Shown: piece after piece, positions 56,889 through 64,000 of the stretch | Layout: the number at the start of each line of letters is the position of its first letter | Numbering within the stretch: the stretch's first letter is position 1 | DNA from: Salinimicrobium sediminilitoris | GTDB lineage: Bacteria; Bacteroidota; Bacteroidia; Flavobacteriales; Flavobacteriaceae | Assembly: GCF_020866905.1 (NCBI RefSeq) | Contig: NZ_JAIVCC010000002.1 | Coordinates: forward strand, 248,001 to 312,000 | DNA: 64,000 nt | Direction: 5' to 3' | Notes under the pieces: model-generated | What the model was told of the DNA's origin: nothing | Databases searched by the model: none | The model's input: the letters and a program-made list of their open reading frames with translations, nothing else | Program-made: the position numbers and the translations under genes

Positions 56889-56996
56889 TTAGCTTCTGGT
56901 TTTCTTCTTAGCGGCTTTGGCAGCACGCTTTTCTTTCAGGCTCAGCACAGGTTCTTTCTTAGCTGAATTTTTTGAAGGTGATTTTTCTTTTGGCAT
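56889..56996 (-). CDS. 35-residue Lys/Ala-rich basic protein
   Basis: ATG 56996 to TAA 56889. The protein begins MPKEKSPSKNSAKKEPVLSL and ends with KEKRAAKAAKKKTRS; nearly 40 percent is Lys/Arg. It has its own promoter-like box identical to that of comM. It may bind nucleic acid or the ribosome, which is inferred from charge. Found by reading the minus strand between terminators. Confidence 0.6.
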   Translation of the reverse strand: MPKEKSPSKNSAKKEPVLSLKEKRAAKAAKKKTRS

Positions 56997-57019
56997 CTTG
57001 TAACGATTTTAATTTGAGA

Positions 57020-57033
57020 TAAATGTAGTAAAA
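57020..57033 (-). promoter_or_regulatory. Candidate promoter of the 35-residue gene
   Basis: TTTTACTACATTTA on the minus strand, identical to 2097-2110. The -7-like TACATTTA is 23 bases before the ATG at 56996. Confidence 0.45.
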
Positions 57034-57086
57034 GAGATGAAGCAAAATGGATTAATATAAAAATTTTTCTTTCCTAAGAATACAAA

Positions 57087-57127
57087 AAAACACCCTCTCC
57101 AAAATGGGATTTTGAAGAGGGTGTTTT
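57087..57127 (-). terminator. Terminator of lpd with AAAATGGGATTTT loop
   Basis: AAAACACCCTCTCCAAAAT (57087-57105) pairs with ATTTTGAAGAGGGTGTTTT (57109-57127) with one mismatch and loop GGG. It lies 32 bases past the lpd stop on the minus strand. The tip resembles the dispersed TCAAAAATG-N-CATTTTTGA palindrome. Confidence 0.85.
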
Positions 57128-57159
57128 AGTGAGCTATTTTTAAAATTAGCCTTTTAAAT

Positions 57160-58566
57160 CTACATATGTATCGGCCTGTTTTCGGTTGCAGCAAGTGCAG
57201 CTTCCTTCATGGCTTCAGCATACGTGGGATGTGCATGGCTCATTCTTGAAATATCTTCAGCCGAGGCACGGAATTCCATTGCGGTAACGGCTTCAGCAAT
57301 AAGATCGGCTGTTCTGGCGCCTATCATGTGAACCCCAAGAACTTCATCGGTCTTTTCATCTGAAAGGATTTTCACAAATCCATCTGTATCGCCACTGGCT
57401 CTGGAACGTCCAAGAGCACGCATTGGAAATTTCCCTTCCTTGTATTTCACTCCTTCTTCCTTAAGTTGCTCTTCGGTCTTTCCAACTGCTGCAACTTCTG
57501 GCCAGGTGTAAACAACTCCCGGAATAAGATTGTAATCGATGTGCGGCTTTTGTCCCGCGATAACTTCAGCTACAAGGGTTCCTTCTTCCGAAGCTTTGTG
57601 CGCCAGCATTGGTCCTTTGATAACATCTCCAATCGCATAAATATTTTTTGTGGAAGTCTGTAAATGCTCATTGACCTCAATCATTCCGCGATCACCAATC
57701 TTCACTCCTGCGGCATCGGCATTAAGACCTTCGGTATAAGGTTTTCTACCTACAGAAACCAGGCAGTAATCTCCCTTAAATTCTACTTCCTTATCTTTTT
57801 TGTCCTTTGCTTTTACAACGACCTCATCTCCCTTTCTCTCCACGGCATTCACCTGATGCGAAACGTAGAATTTCATTCCCTGCTTCTTAAGGCTCTTGGT
57901 CAATTCTTTGGCCAGCGCAGAATCCATTGTAGGAATAATGCTGTCCATATATTCCACCACAGAAACCTTTGCACCAAGCCTCATGTAAACCTGCCCAAGC
58001 TCAAGTCCAATGACTCCGCCGCCAATTACAACAAGGTGCTCAGGAATTTCTTTTAACTCCAGCGCCTCGGTGGAAGTAATCACTCTTTCCTTATCCAATT
58101 CAATAAAAGGAAGGTTTCCAGGCTTTGACCCTGTCGCAATAATGGTGTTTTTTGCTTCAAGAGTTTCGGTTTCCCCGTCAGACTTTTTGATGTTGATATG
58201 CGTTGCATCTTTAAAAGATCCCACTCCTTCAAAAACATCGATCTTGTTCTTGTTCATCAGGAACTTGATCCCATCCACGGTTTGGTTAACAACAGAACGT
58301 TTTCTCTCGATCATCTTCTCCAGGTTCACCTTTACCTCTCCCGGGATTTCGATCCCGTGCTCTTCAAAATGCTTGATAGCATCATCGTAGTGGTGTGAAG
58401 AATCAAGCAAAGCTTTGCTGGGTATACATCCCACGTTTAAACAAGTACCTCCAAGGCTGGAATATTTCTCTATAAGTGCGGTTTTCATTCCCAACTGGGC
58501 GCAGCGAATCGCGGCTACATATCCTCCCGGGCCTGAACCTATAACAGCAACATCATATTTGCTCAT
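57160..58566 (-). CDS. lpd: Dihydrolipoyl dehydrogenase
   Basis: 468 residues. FAD motif GSGPGGYVAAIR (10-21), redox pair Cys42/Cys47 in GGTCLNVGCIPSK, NAD motif GGGVIGLELG, and the C-terminal dimer motif HAHPTYAEAMKEAAL with the His-Glu pair. It regenerates lipoamide in the pyruvate and 2-oxoglutarate dehydrogenase complexes and glycine cleavage. No E1/E2 genes are nearby, so this is a stand-alone shared E3 gene. Confidence 0.96.
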   Translation of the reverse strand: MSKYDVAVIGSGPGGYVAAIRCAQLGMKTALIEKYSSLGGTCLNVGCIPSKALLDSSHHYDDAIKHFEEHGIEIPGEVKVNLEKMIERKRSVVNQTVDGIKFLMNKNKIDVFEGVGSFKDATHINIKKSDGETETLEAKNTIIATGSKPGNLPFIELDKERVITSTEALELKEIPEHLVVIGGGVIGLELGQVYMRLGAKVSVVEYMDSIIPTMDSALAKELTKSLKKQGMKFYVSHQVNAVERKGDEVVVKAKDKKDKEVEFKGDYCLVSVGRKPYTEGLNADAAGVKIGDRGMIEVNEHLQTSTKNIYAIGDVIKGPMLAHKASEEGTLVAEVIAGQKPHIDYNLIPGVVYTWPEVAAVGKTEEQLKEEGVKYKEGKFPMRALGRSRASGDTDGFVKILSDEKTDEVLGVHMIGARTADLIAEAVTAMEFRASAEDISRMSHAHPTYAEAMKEAALAATENRPIHM

Positions 58567-58601
58567 AAGTATTTTTTTTGTTGATTTTTTTCAAAGAGTA
58601 A

Positions 58602-58609
58602 CAAAAGTA
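58602..58609 (-). promoter_or_regulatory. -7 box of lpd
   Basis: TACTTTTG on the minus strand matches TAnnTTTG, 36 bases before the lpd ATG. No certain -33 was found. Confidence 0.4.
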
Positions 58610-58629
58610 CGACTATTAATGACAAATGA

Positions 58630-58830
58630 AAACAGTAGTTAGTATTGAGAAGTTAGTACTGAACTGTAAAAAAAAGTTATAACCAGGGAGTTTTGGTTGC
58701 GTGTTGCAGGTTGCCTGTTGCCTGTCAATTCACAATGATGTTTCAAAAAAGCTTTTCATCCTCAAATTTTCAAATCATCAAATTTTCAAATCCTTTTTTG
58801 GAATTTGGTGTCTGGAATTTGGTGCTTGAA
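58630..58830. repeat. Intergenic tract of short degenerate words
   Basis: Three blocks of near-repeated words follow one another: AGTAGTTAGTATTGAG/AGTTAGTACTGAACTG; GGTTGCGTGTTGCAGGTTGC with CTGTTGCCTG; and TCAAATTTTCAAATCATC repeated, then GGAATTTGGTGTCTGGAATT. They look like slippage-derived dispersed repeats rather than a gene. The Lrp gene ends at their edge. Confidence 0.6.
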
Positions 58831-58832
58831 CT

Positions 58833-59291
58833 TCAAATACTCAATACCGTCGTATTCTTTACAGGGTTTATTACAAAAGTACTTTGGGTACTTCCAATAT
58901 GTTCCAGGGCGGTTAGCTTGTTCAGCATAAATTCGCGGTAAGCTTCCATATCCTTCACCATCACTTTGAGGATATAATCGTACTCACCACTTACATGAAA
59001 AACTTCCAGCACTTCGGTTAATTTCGCCACCTGGCTTTCAAAGCCGGTAACATTTTTCTTGGTGTGCTGCACAAGTTTGATCATACAAAAAGCCGTAAAG
59101 GAACGGTCAACCTTCTCGGGCTTTACAAGAGCGACATATTTGGAAATCACCCCTGCCCTTTCAAGTTTTCTTATGCGTTCATAAACTGCAGTAACCGAAA
59201 GACCAAGTTTTCCAGCCAGCTCCTTATTCGTCCTTTTTGAATCATCCTGAAGGAGCGCAAGTAGTTTTTTATCAATTCCGTCTGTTTGCAT
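58833..59291 (-). CDS. Lrp/AsnC-family transcriptional regulator
   Basis: 152 residues: helix-turn-helix (DSKRTNKELAGKLGLSVTAV, about 17-36) and an AsnC/RAM ligand domain (VSGEYDYILKVMVKDMEAY). Such proteins sense amino acids. It is divergent from the methionine gamma-lyase gene, which it probably controls. Confidence 0.92.
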   Translation of the reverse strand: MQTDGIDKKLLALLQDDSKRTNKELAGKLGLSVTAVYERIRKLERAGVISKYVALVKPEKVDRSFTAFCMIKLVQHTKKNVTGFESQVAKLTEVLEVFHVSGEYDYILKVMVKDMEAYREFMLNKLTALEHIGSTQSTFVINPVKNTTVLSI

Positions 59292-59308
59292 CTGTAAAAT
59301 TTTCCTGA

Positions 59309-59362
59309 AAAAATGATTTTGAACGAATATAACTGAAATATCATCCTAAAATATCATTTTTA
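59309..59362. promoter_or_regulatory. AT-rich control region between the Lrp gene and methionine gamma-lyase
   Basis: AAAATGATTTT (59310-59320), then AAATATCAT at 59336-59344 and again at 59349-59357 (13-base spacing), then a weak CTAAAATATCATTTTTAG palindrome. Phased AT-rich words of this type suit Lrp-family binding. This is inference from layout only. Confidence 0.35.
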
Positions 59363-59449
59363 GCAGGTATTTTTTCCGCTTATGAGGTTTATCATTGATT
59401 TTATTTCTAAAAGTCCTTTTCTTTGATAAGAACTCAAAACCAGTACGAC

Positions 59450-60673
59450 ATGAAATTTAAACCGGCAGATAAGATACAGGATCTTCAGTATTTTGGGGAA
59501 TTTGGAGGGGTGAACCCAAGTATTTCAGATTCTTCTACTTATACTTTCCTTTCAGCAAAAACAATGTTTGACACCTTTGAAGGCAACGCCGAAGGTTGTT
59601 ATTTATACTCCCGTCACTCCTCTCCTTCCAATCTTTATTTAGGGGAAGCACTTGCAGCTATGGAGGGTACTGAAGCAGCCAACGTTGCAGCCAGCGGGAT
59701 GGGTGCAATCACGCCTGTTCTCCTGCAACTTTGCCAGGCAGGCGATCACATTATTTCCAGCCGCACCATTTATGGCGGAACTTATGCTTTTCTAAAGAAT
59801 TTCGCACCCCGTCTTAATATAAATACCTCTTTTGTAGATATTACTGATCTTGAAAAGGTAGAGGCTGCAATTAATGAGAATACGAAAGTTCTTTATTGTG
59901 AAGCCGTGAGTAACCCATTACTTGAGGTGGCCGATCTTAAAGCGCTTTCAAAAATTGCGAAAAAGCATGGTCTTAATTTCGTAGTTGATAACACCTTTTC
60001 ACCACTGGCAATTTCTCCTGCAGAAATGGGTGCCGATGTGGTGATCCACAGTCTTACAAAGTTCATTAATGGCTCCAGCGACACTGTGGGAGGAGTTGCC
60101 TGCGGGACACAGGAATTCATCAATGAACTCCGCAGTGTAAATGATGGTGCCAGCATGTTACTTGGCCCCACAATGGACTCTTTACGTGCCGCTTCCATCC
60201 TGAAGAATCTTCGTACCCTTCATATCCGCATCAAGCAACACAGTCACAATGCAATGTATCTTGCTGAAAAATTTGAGCAGGACGGTTTGAGAACGGTTTA
60301 TCCCGGCCTTGAAAGCCATCCGGGACATGAGATGTACAAAAGCATGATGAATGACGAGTACGGTTACGGCGGAATGCTCGTAGTAGACGCCGGTTCCCTT
60401 GACAAAGCCAATGCTCTTATGGAAATGATGCAGGAAAAAAACCTGGGTTATCTTGCCGTAAGTCTCGGTTTCTACAAGACATTATTTAGTGCACCCGGAA
60501 CTTCAACTTCTTCAGAAATTCCTGAAGAAGAGCAAAAGGAGATGGGACTTTCTGATGGGATCATAAGATTTTCCATAGGTCTTGACAATGATATCGAGAG
60601 AACTTATCAAATGATGAGGGATTGCATGGAAGAGATCGGGATCCTAGAAGCTTCAGAAGAAAGGGCTCAATAA
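59450..60673 (+). CDS. Methionine gamma-lyase-like PLP enzyme (Cys/Met metabolism)
   Basis: 407 residues from ATG 59450; an in-frame TTG at 59423 is less likely. PLP is expected on Lys204 in HSLTKFINGSSDTVGG. EGCYLYSRHSSPSN and the substrate Tyr/Arg region match the cystathionine/methionine lyase family. The neighbouring Lrp regulator favours amino-acid breakdown (methionine gamma-lyase), yielding 2-oxobutyrate, methanethiol and ammonia; cystathionine lyase or sulfhydrylase activity is possible. Confidence 0.85.
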   Translation: MKFKPADKIQDLQYFGEFGGVNPSISDSSTYTFLSAKTMFDTFEGNAEGCYLYSRHSSPSNLYLGEALAAMEGTEAANVAASGMGAITPVLLQLCQAGDHIISSRTIYGGTYAFLKNFAPRLNINTSFVDITDLEKVEAAINENTKVLYCEAVSNPLLEVADLKALSKIAKKHGLNFVVDNTFSPLAISPAEMGADVVIHSLTKFINGSSDTVGGVACGTQEFINELRSVNDGASMLLGPTMDSLRAASILKNLRTLHIRIKQHSHNAMYLAEKFEQDGLRTVYPGLESHPGHEMYKSMMNDEYGYGGMLVVDAGSLDKANALMEMMQEKNLGYLAVSLGFYKTLFSAPGTSTSSEIPEEEQKEMGLSDGIIRFSIGLDNDIERTYQMMRDCMEEIGILEASEERAQ

Positions 60674-60735
60674 TTCAGAATGATAAAACTTTCAGAAGAA
60701 AATCGGAAGAGCTAATTTTCTGATATTAAGCATAT

Positions 60736-60780
60736 AAAATAAGAGGCTCCGGAAATGACATTTTTGGAGCCTCTTATTTT
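60736..60780 (+). terminator. Terminator after the methionine lyase gene
   Basis: AAAATAAGAGGCTCC (60736-60750) and GGAGCCTCTTATTTT (60766-60780) pair perfectly over 15 bases. The loop GGAAATGACATTTTT contains AAATG-A-CATTT, the core of the dispersed palindrome. Confidence 0.88.
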
Positions 60781-60918
60781 TGTTCATTATCTCTGCAAAA
60801 GCAAGTCTGAATCTTTATATTTGTGAGGTTTTGCCGGTAAGAATATTCCTTAGAGGTTTGATTAGGATCATATTTGAAGCGGCAAATTTGTTACATTTTT
60901 GCAAAAACATTTGTTGAT

Positions 60919-61572
60919 ATGATTGAAATAAACAAGTATATAGATCATACTGTTCTTAAAGCAACAGCTACAGAAAAGGATATTATTGAACTATGTAGAG
61001 AAGCGAAAGAGTATAATTTCTTTTCGGTTTGTGTAAACAGCGGCTATGTTAGCCTTGCCGCCAAACAGCTGGAAGGATCCAGTATAAAAGTTTGCACTGT
61101 AGTAGGGTTTCCTTTGGGAGCAATGTCTACAGAGGCAAAAGTCTTTGAAACCCGCCAGGCTTTGAAGGATGGAGCAGAAGAAGTGGACATGGTGATCAAT
61201 ATTGGTGAATTAAAGTCCAAAAACTTCAAAAAGGTTGAGGAAGAGATCGCAGCCATTAAAAAGGAGGCAGGAGATAAAGTACTAAAGGTTATTATTGAAA
61301 CCTGTTACCTCACCCGGCAGGAAATAATGCTAGCAAGTGAAATTGCTGTAAAAGCCAAGGCAGACTTTGTAAAGACTTCAACGGGATTTGGGGATGACGG
61401 TGCCAGGATGGAAAATATTGAACTGATGAAAAAAGCAGTTGAGGGAAAAGCAAAAATTAAAGCCTCTGGCGGAATAAAGAATTTAGACACCGCACTCTCT
61501 TTTATTGAAGCAGGTGTGGAAAGAATAGGTACATCATCTGGAGTATCAATAGTAAAGGAATTAAAAAAATGA
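60919..61572 (+). CDS. deoC: Deoxyribose-phosphate aldolase
   Basis: 217 residues from ATG 60919, which starts cleanly at [13 protein letters not shown]; an upstream TTG at 60874 is rejected. The Schiff-base Lys152 lies in [11 protein letters not shown], and Lys181 in KIKASGGI is the assisting lysine. It splits deoxyribose-5-phosphate into glyceraldehyde-3-phosphate and acetaldehyde in deoxynucleoside breakdown. It overlaps deoD by four bases. Confidence 0.95.
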   Translation: MIEINKYIDHTVLKATATEKDIIELCREAKEYNFFSVCVNSGYVSLAAKQLEGSSIKVCTVVGFPLGAMSTEAKVFETRQALKDGAEEVDMVINIGELKSKNFKKVEEEIAAIKKEAGDKVLKVIIETCYLTRQEIMLASEIAVKAKADFVKTSTGFGDDGARMENIELMKKAVEGKAKIKASGGIKNLDTALSFIEAGVERIGTSSGVSIVKELKK

Positions 61573-62267
61573 GCATACACATAGACGCCCAAAAAGGCGA
61601 TATTGCAGAAACAGTTTTATTACCGGGAGACCCATTAAGGGCAAAATGGATAGCAGAAACTTACCTTGAAGATGTAACATGTTACAACAAAGTGCGGAAC
61701 ATGTTTGGTTATACAGGTACCTACAAAGGCCGAAGGATTTCGGTACAGGGTACGGGAATGGGCGTTCCTTCCATTTCCATCTACGCGCATGAACTTATCA
61801 ACGATTTCAATGTAAAAAACCTGATTCGTGTAGGTAGTGCCGGTTCTTACCAAAAAAGTGTGAAACTTCGGGATATAGTGATCGCTATGGCAGCATCCTC
61901 TACTTCAGGAATAAACCAGGCCAGGTTCCAGGGTGCCGACTTTGCTCCTACAGCAAGTTTTAATCTTTTTCAGCAGGCTATTGAAAAAGCCAAAGAAAAA
62001 AATATTCCTGTAAAGGCAGGAAATGTGCTTACCAGTGACGAATTTTATGCCGATGAATTTGAATCCTATCAACTTTGGTCAAAATTTGGAGTGCTTTGCG
62101 TGGAAATGGAATCTTCAGGATTATACACTATTGCAGCCAAACACGATGTAAATGCTTTGTCTCTCCTTACAATATCTGATTCTTTGGTAACCAAAGAAAA
62201 AACAACCACCGAGGAGCGGGAAACTACTTTTAAAGGTATGGTTGAGATCGCCCTTGAATTAGGGTAA
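61569..62267 (+). CDS. deoD: Purine nucleoside phosphorylase, hexameric type
   Basis: 232 residues. [18 protein letters not shown] and QGTGMGVPS form the phosphate/nucleoside site, and [12 protein letters not shown] with SDSLV gives the base-binding Asp, all typical of the DeoD type. It makes ribose- or deoxyribose-1-phosphate and a free purine. The ATGA overlap with deoC supports one nucleoside-scavenging unit. Confidence 0.95.
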   Translation: MSIHIDAQKGDIAETVLLPGDPLRAKWIAETYLEDVTCYNKVRNMFGYTGTYKGRRISVQGTGMGVPSISIYAHELINDFNVKNLIRVGSAGSYQKSVKLRDIVIAMAASSTSGINQARFQGADFAPTASFNLFQQAIEKAKEKNIPVKAGNVLTSDEFYADEFESYQLWSKFGVLCVEMESSGLYTIAAKHDVNALSLLTISDSLVTKEKTTTEERETTFKGMVEIALELG

Positions 62268-62289
62268 TTTGATTTCAATAAGACTACAG

Positions 62290-62322
62290 AAGCGGAAGGT
62301 CCTTTGGATCTTCCGCTTTTTT
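62290..62322 (+). terminator. Terminator of deoC-deoD
   Basis: AAGCGGAAGGTCC (62290-62302) pairs with GGATCTTCCGCTT (62306-62318) with one G-U pair, loop TTT, followed by a T run. Confidence 0.88.
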
Positions 62323-62467
62323 ATTTCCTCATAAGCTGTTAAGGATTGATACAATTTGCCTTTTTATGTTTAAAACAGCCGCCCGGGAACCAAGTATTGA
62401 AGCGTCAACTTTTAACTTTTACCGAAAAATCGTAACATTACGCAATCAAAAATTTTAGATCTCGTAA

Positions 62468-63949
62468 ATGGAAGACGAAAAGTTTATTAAAGACACCAAA
62501 GTTCTTGAAAATCGTGAATTAAATATCTGGGAAGCTCTTTTTCCTGTTTTTGCTCTTATTGGGATGCTCGCCTACAATGTATTTGTTTATGGCGATGACT
62601 CTTTGGGAGGCTCAAATCAATTTATTCTCCTGCTTGGCGGCGCTGTTGCAGCCATAGTTGGAATCTTTAATAAAGTCTCCTTTGACACCATGATCGAGGA
62701 GGTAGCGAATAATATTAAATCTACCACAGGTGCTATCCTCATCCTGCTTATGGTTGGTTCCCTCGCCGGAACCTGGCTTATTAGTGGTATTATTCCAACG
62801 ATGATCTATTATGGATTACAGATCCTCAACCCAACAATATTCCTTGCGGCCACAGTCGTTATTTGCTCAGTTATCTCGGTCGCGACCGGTAGTAGCTGGA
62901 CGACCTCGGCGACTGTTGGTATAGCTTTAATTGGTATTGCCGAAGCTTTGGGTATTTCGGTGGGAATGACTGCAGGTGCTATACTTTCGGGAGCATATTT
63001 CGGGGATAAGATGTCACCGCTGAGCGATACTACCAACCTGGCTCCCGCCATGGCCGGAACAGATCTTTTTACTCATATAAGGTATATGACCTACACCACT
63101 GTACCTACTATTAGCATTACTCTAATCGTCTTTATAATTCTTGGTTTTACCATTGAGCCTTCGGGAACGGCAGATACGAGTGAGATCCTTGCTTCCATTG
63201 ACAATGCCTTTAATATAACTGCGTGGTTATTCTTGGTGCCGGCCCTTGTCATTGTGCTTATCGTGATGAAAACCTCACCTCTAATCGCTCTCTTGCTGGG
63301 AACCCTTTTAGGAGCTGCTGCAGCTATGATTTTTCAGCCAGAAGTTGTGACTGCAGTATCGGGTTATGAAAACCTTTCTTTTGAAGCAGCTTATGTTGGC
63401 CTTATGAATGCCATAACTGTGGACACTTCAATTGTGACAGATAATGACCAGCTAAACGATCTTTTCTCATCTGGAGGAATGTACGGGATGCTTGGAACAA
63501 TTTGGTTGATCATTTGTGCAATGGTCTTTGGCGGAATAATGGATGCCATTGGTGCCCTTGCAACTATAAGTAAAGCCCTGCTCAACCTCTTCCACACTAC
63601 TTTTGGTCTTTTTGCCAGTACAGTATTTAGTTGTGTAACACTTAACGCTACTGCATCCGATCAGTATCTCGCAATCGTTGTTCCCGGAAAAATGTTTGCT
63701 AAGGCGTACAGGGATAAAGGCCTGGCGCCGGAGAACCTGAGCCGTTCCCTGGAAGATTCGGGTACAGTGACTTCGGTTTTAATTCCGTGGAATACCTGCG
63801 GAGCTTACCATAGCGGAGTTCTGGGAGTACCGGTGGCATCATATTTTGTTTATGCCATCTTCAATTACCTTAGTCCTTTCATGACCCTATTCTTCGCGGC
63901 CTTTAATATAAAGATCCGGCAACTGGGGAGTAAAACCGCAACTGCATAA
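62468..63949 (+). CDS. nhaC: Na+/H+ antiporter, NhaC family
   Basis: 493 residues with about 12 membrane spans. The NhaC block IGIAEALGISVGMTAGAILSG followed by SPLSDTTNLAPAMAGTDL is characteristic, as is the late SRSLEDSGTVTSVLIPWNTC motif. It exports Na+ in exchange for H+ across the inner membrane, in keeping with a salt-adapted organism. Promoter elements were not resolved in the 200-base upstream gap. Confidence 0.94.
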   Translation: MEDEKFIKDTKVLENRELNIWEALFPVFALIGMLAYNVFVYGDDSLGGSNQFILLLGGAVAAIVGIFNKVSFDTMIEEVANNIKSTTGAILILLMVGSLAGTWLISGIIPTMIYYGLQILNPTIFLAATVVICSVISVATGSSWTTSATVGIALIGIAEALGISVGMTAGAILSGAYFGDKMSPLSDTTNLAPAMAGTDLFTHIRYMTYTTVPTISITLIVFIILGFTIEPSGTADTSEILASIDNAFNITAWLFLVPALVIVLIVMKTSPLIALLLGTLLGAAAAMIFQPEVVTAVSGYENLSFEAAYVGLMNAITVDTSIVTDNDQLNDLFSSGGMYGMLGTIWLIICAMVFGGIMDAIGALATISKALLNLFHTTFGLFASTVFSCVTLNATASDQYLAIVVPGKMFAKAYRDKGLAPENLSRSLEDSGTVTSVLIPWNTCGAYHSGVLGVPVASYFVYAIFNYLSPFMTLFFAAFNIKIRQLGSKTATA

Positions 63950-64000
63950 TAAGAAGTTATGACGAAGAGTTATTCCTATTGACAAATACTATACTCGAAT

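Overview
The window looks like chromosomal DNA of a marine-type member of the Flavobacteriaceae (Bacteroidota; Gramella/Salegentibacter/Zunongwangia-like). The reasons are SusC/SusD/SusE proteins, many lipoproteins with a short lipobox, TAnnTTTG-type promoter boxes with little Shine-Dalgarno signal, moderate-to-low GC, and the families found: BadF-type kinase, DUF2891, DUF885, Nudix-type sugar regulator, bacterial GH3-like protein. No rRNA, tRNA, transposase, prophage or CRISPR array was seen.

Layout. 1-5.2 kb: the end of a DUF2891 lipoprotein, a ComM/YifB ATPase, and a glycolysis operon pfkA-gap-BadF kinase (all minus). 5.3-24.1 kb: an alpha-glucan (starch/maltose) utilisation locus. The minus-strand operon runs lacI, MFS sugar transporter, pgmB, GH65 phosphorylase, GH13, GH31, GH13. 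Divergent from it is susC-susD-susE plus a lipoprotein alpha-amylase. Polymer is probably bound and cut at the surface, trimmed in the periplasm by GH13/GH31, imported by the MFS protein, phosphorolysed by GH65, and fed through PgmB into glycolysis. A perfect LacI-type palindrome lies between lacI and susC, and a close copy overlaps the likely pfkA promoter, so one regulator may link glucan capture with glycolysis. 24.4-35.2 kb: a GH-A clan glycosidase of unknown specificity, then a galactose locus (Nudix-type regulator, divergent galK-galT, and on the minus strand a sodium:sugar symporter, galM and a DUF885 lipoprotein).

35.3-64 kb is mostly housekeeping: CocE-type hydrolase, DsbD-like protein, tilS, pabB with an FMN reductase, a DEAD-box-type helicase, an orphan soluble PAS histidine kinase, a GH3-like protein, TlpA-like thioredoxin, M3 peptidase, CrtI-like oxidoreductase with an NmrA-like protein, MATE exporter, lpd, an Lrp regulator divergent from methionine gamma-lyase, deoC-deoD and nhaC. 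Two genes of 47 and 35 codons were added by reading the sequence.

The most unusual material is non-coding: alternative hairpins in the leader of the MFS operon; a 19-base sequence repeated exactly on both sides of lacI; a dispersed palindrome (TCAAAAATG-N-CATTTTTGA); an 81-bp direct repeat; a family of ATTAGTGAATTCGTGGC-like words; and a cruciform repeat at 51.7-51.9 kb. I found no clear new defence or enzymatic system. All family calls come from reading motifs, not from a database search.
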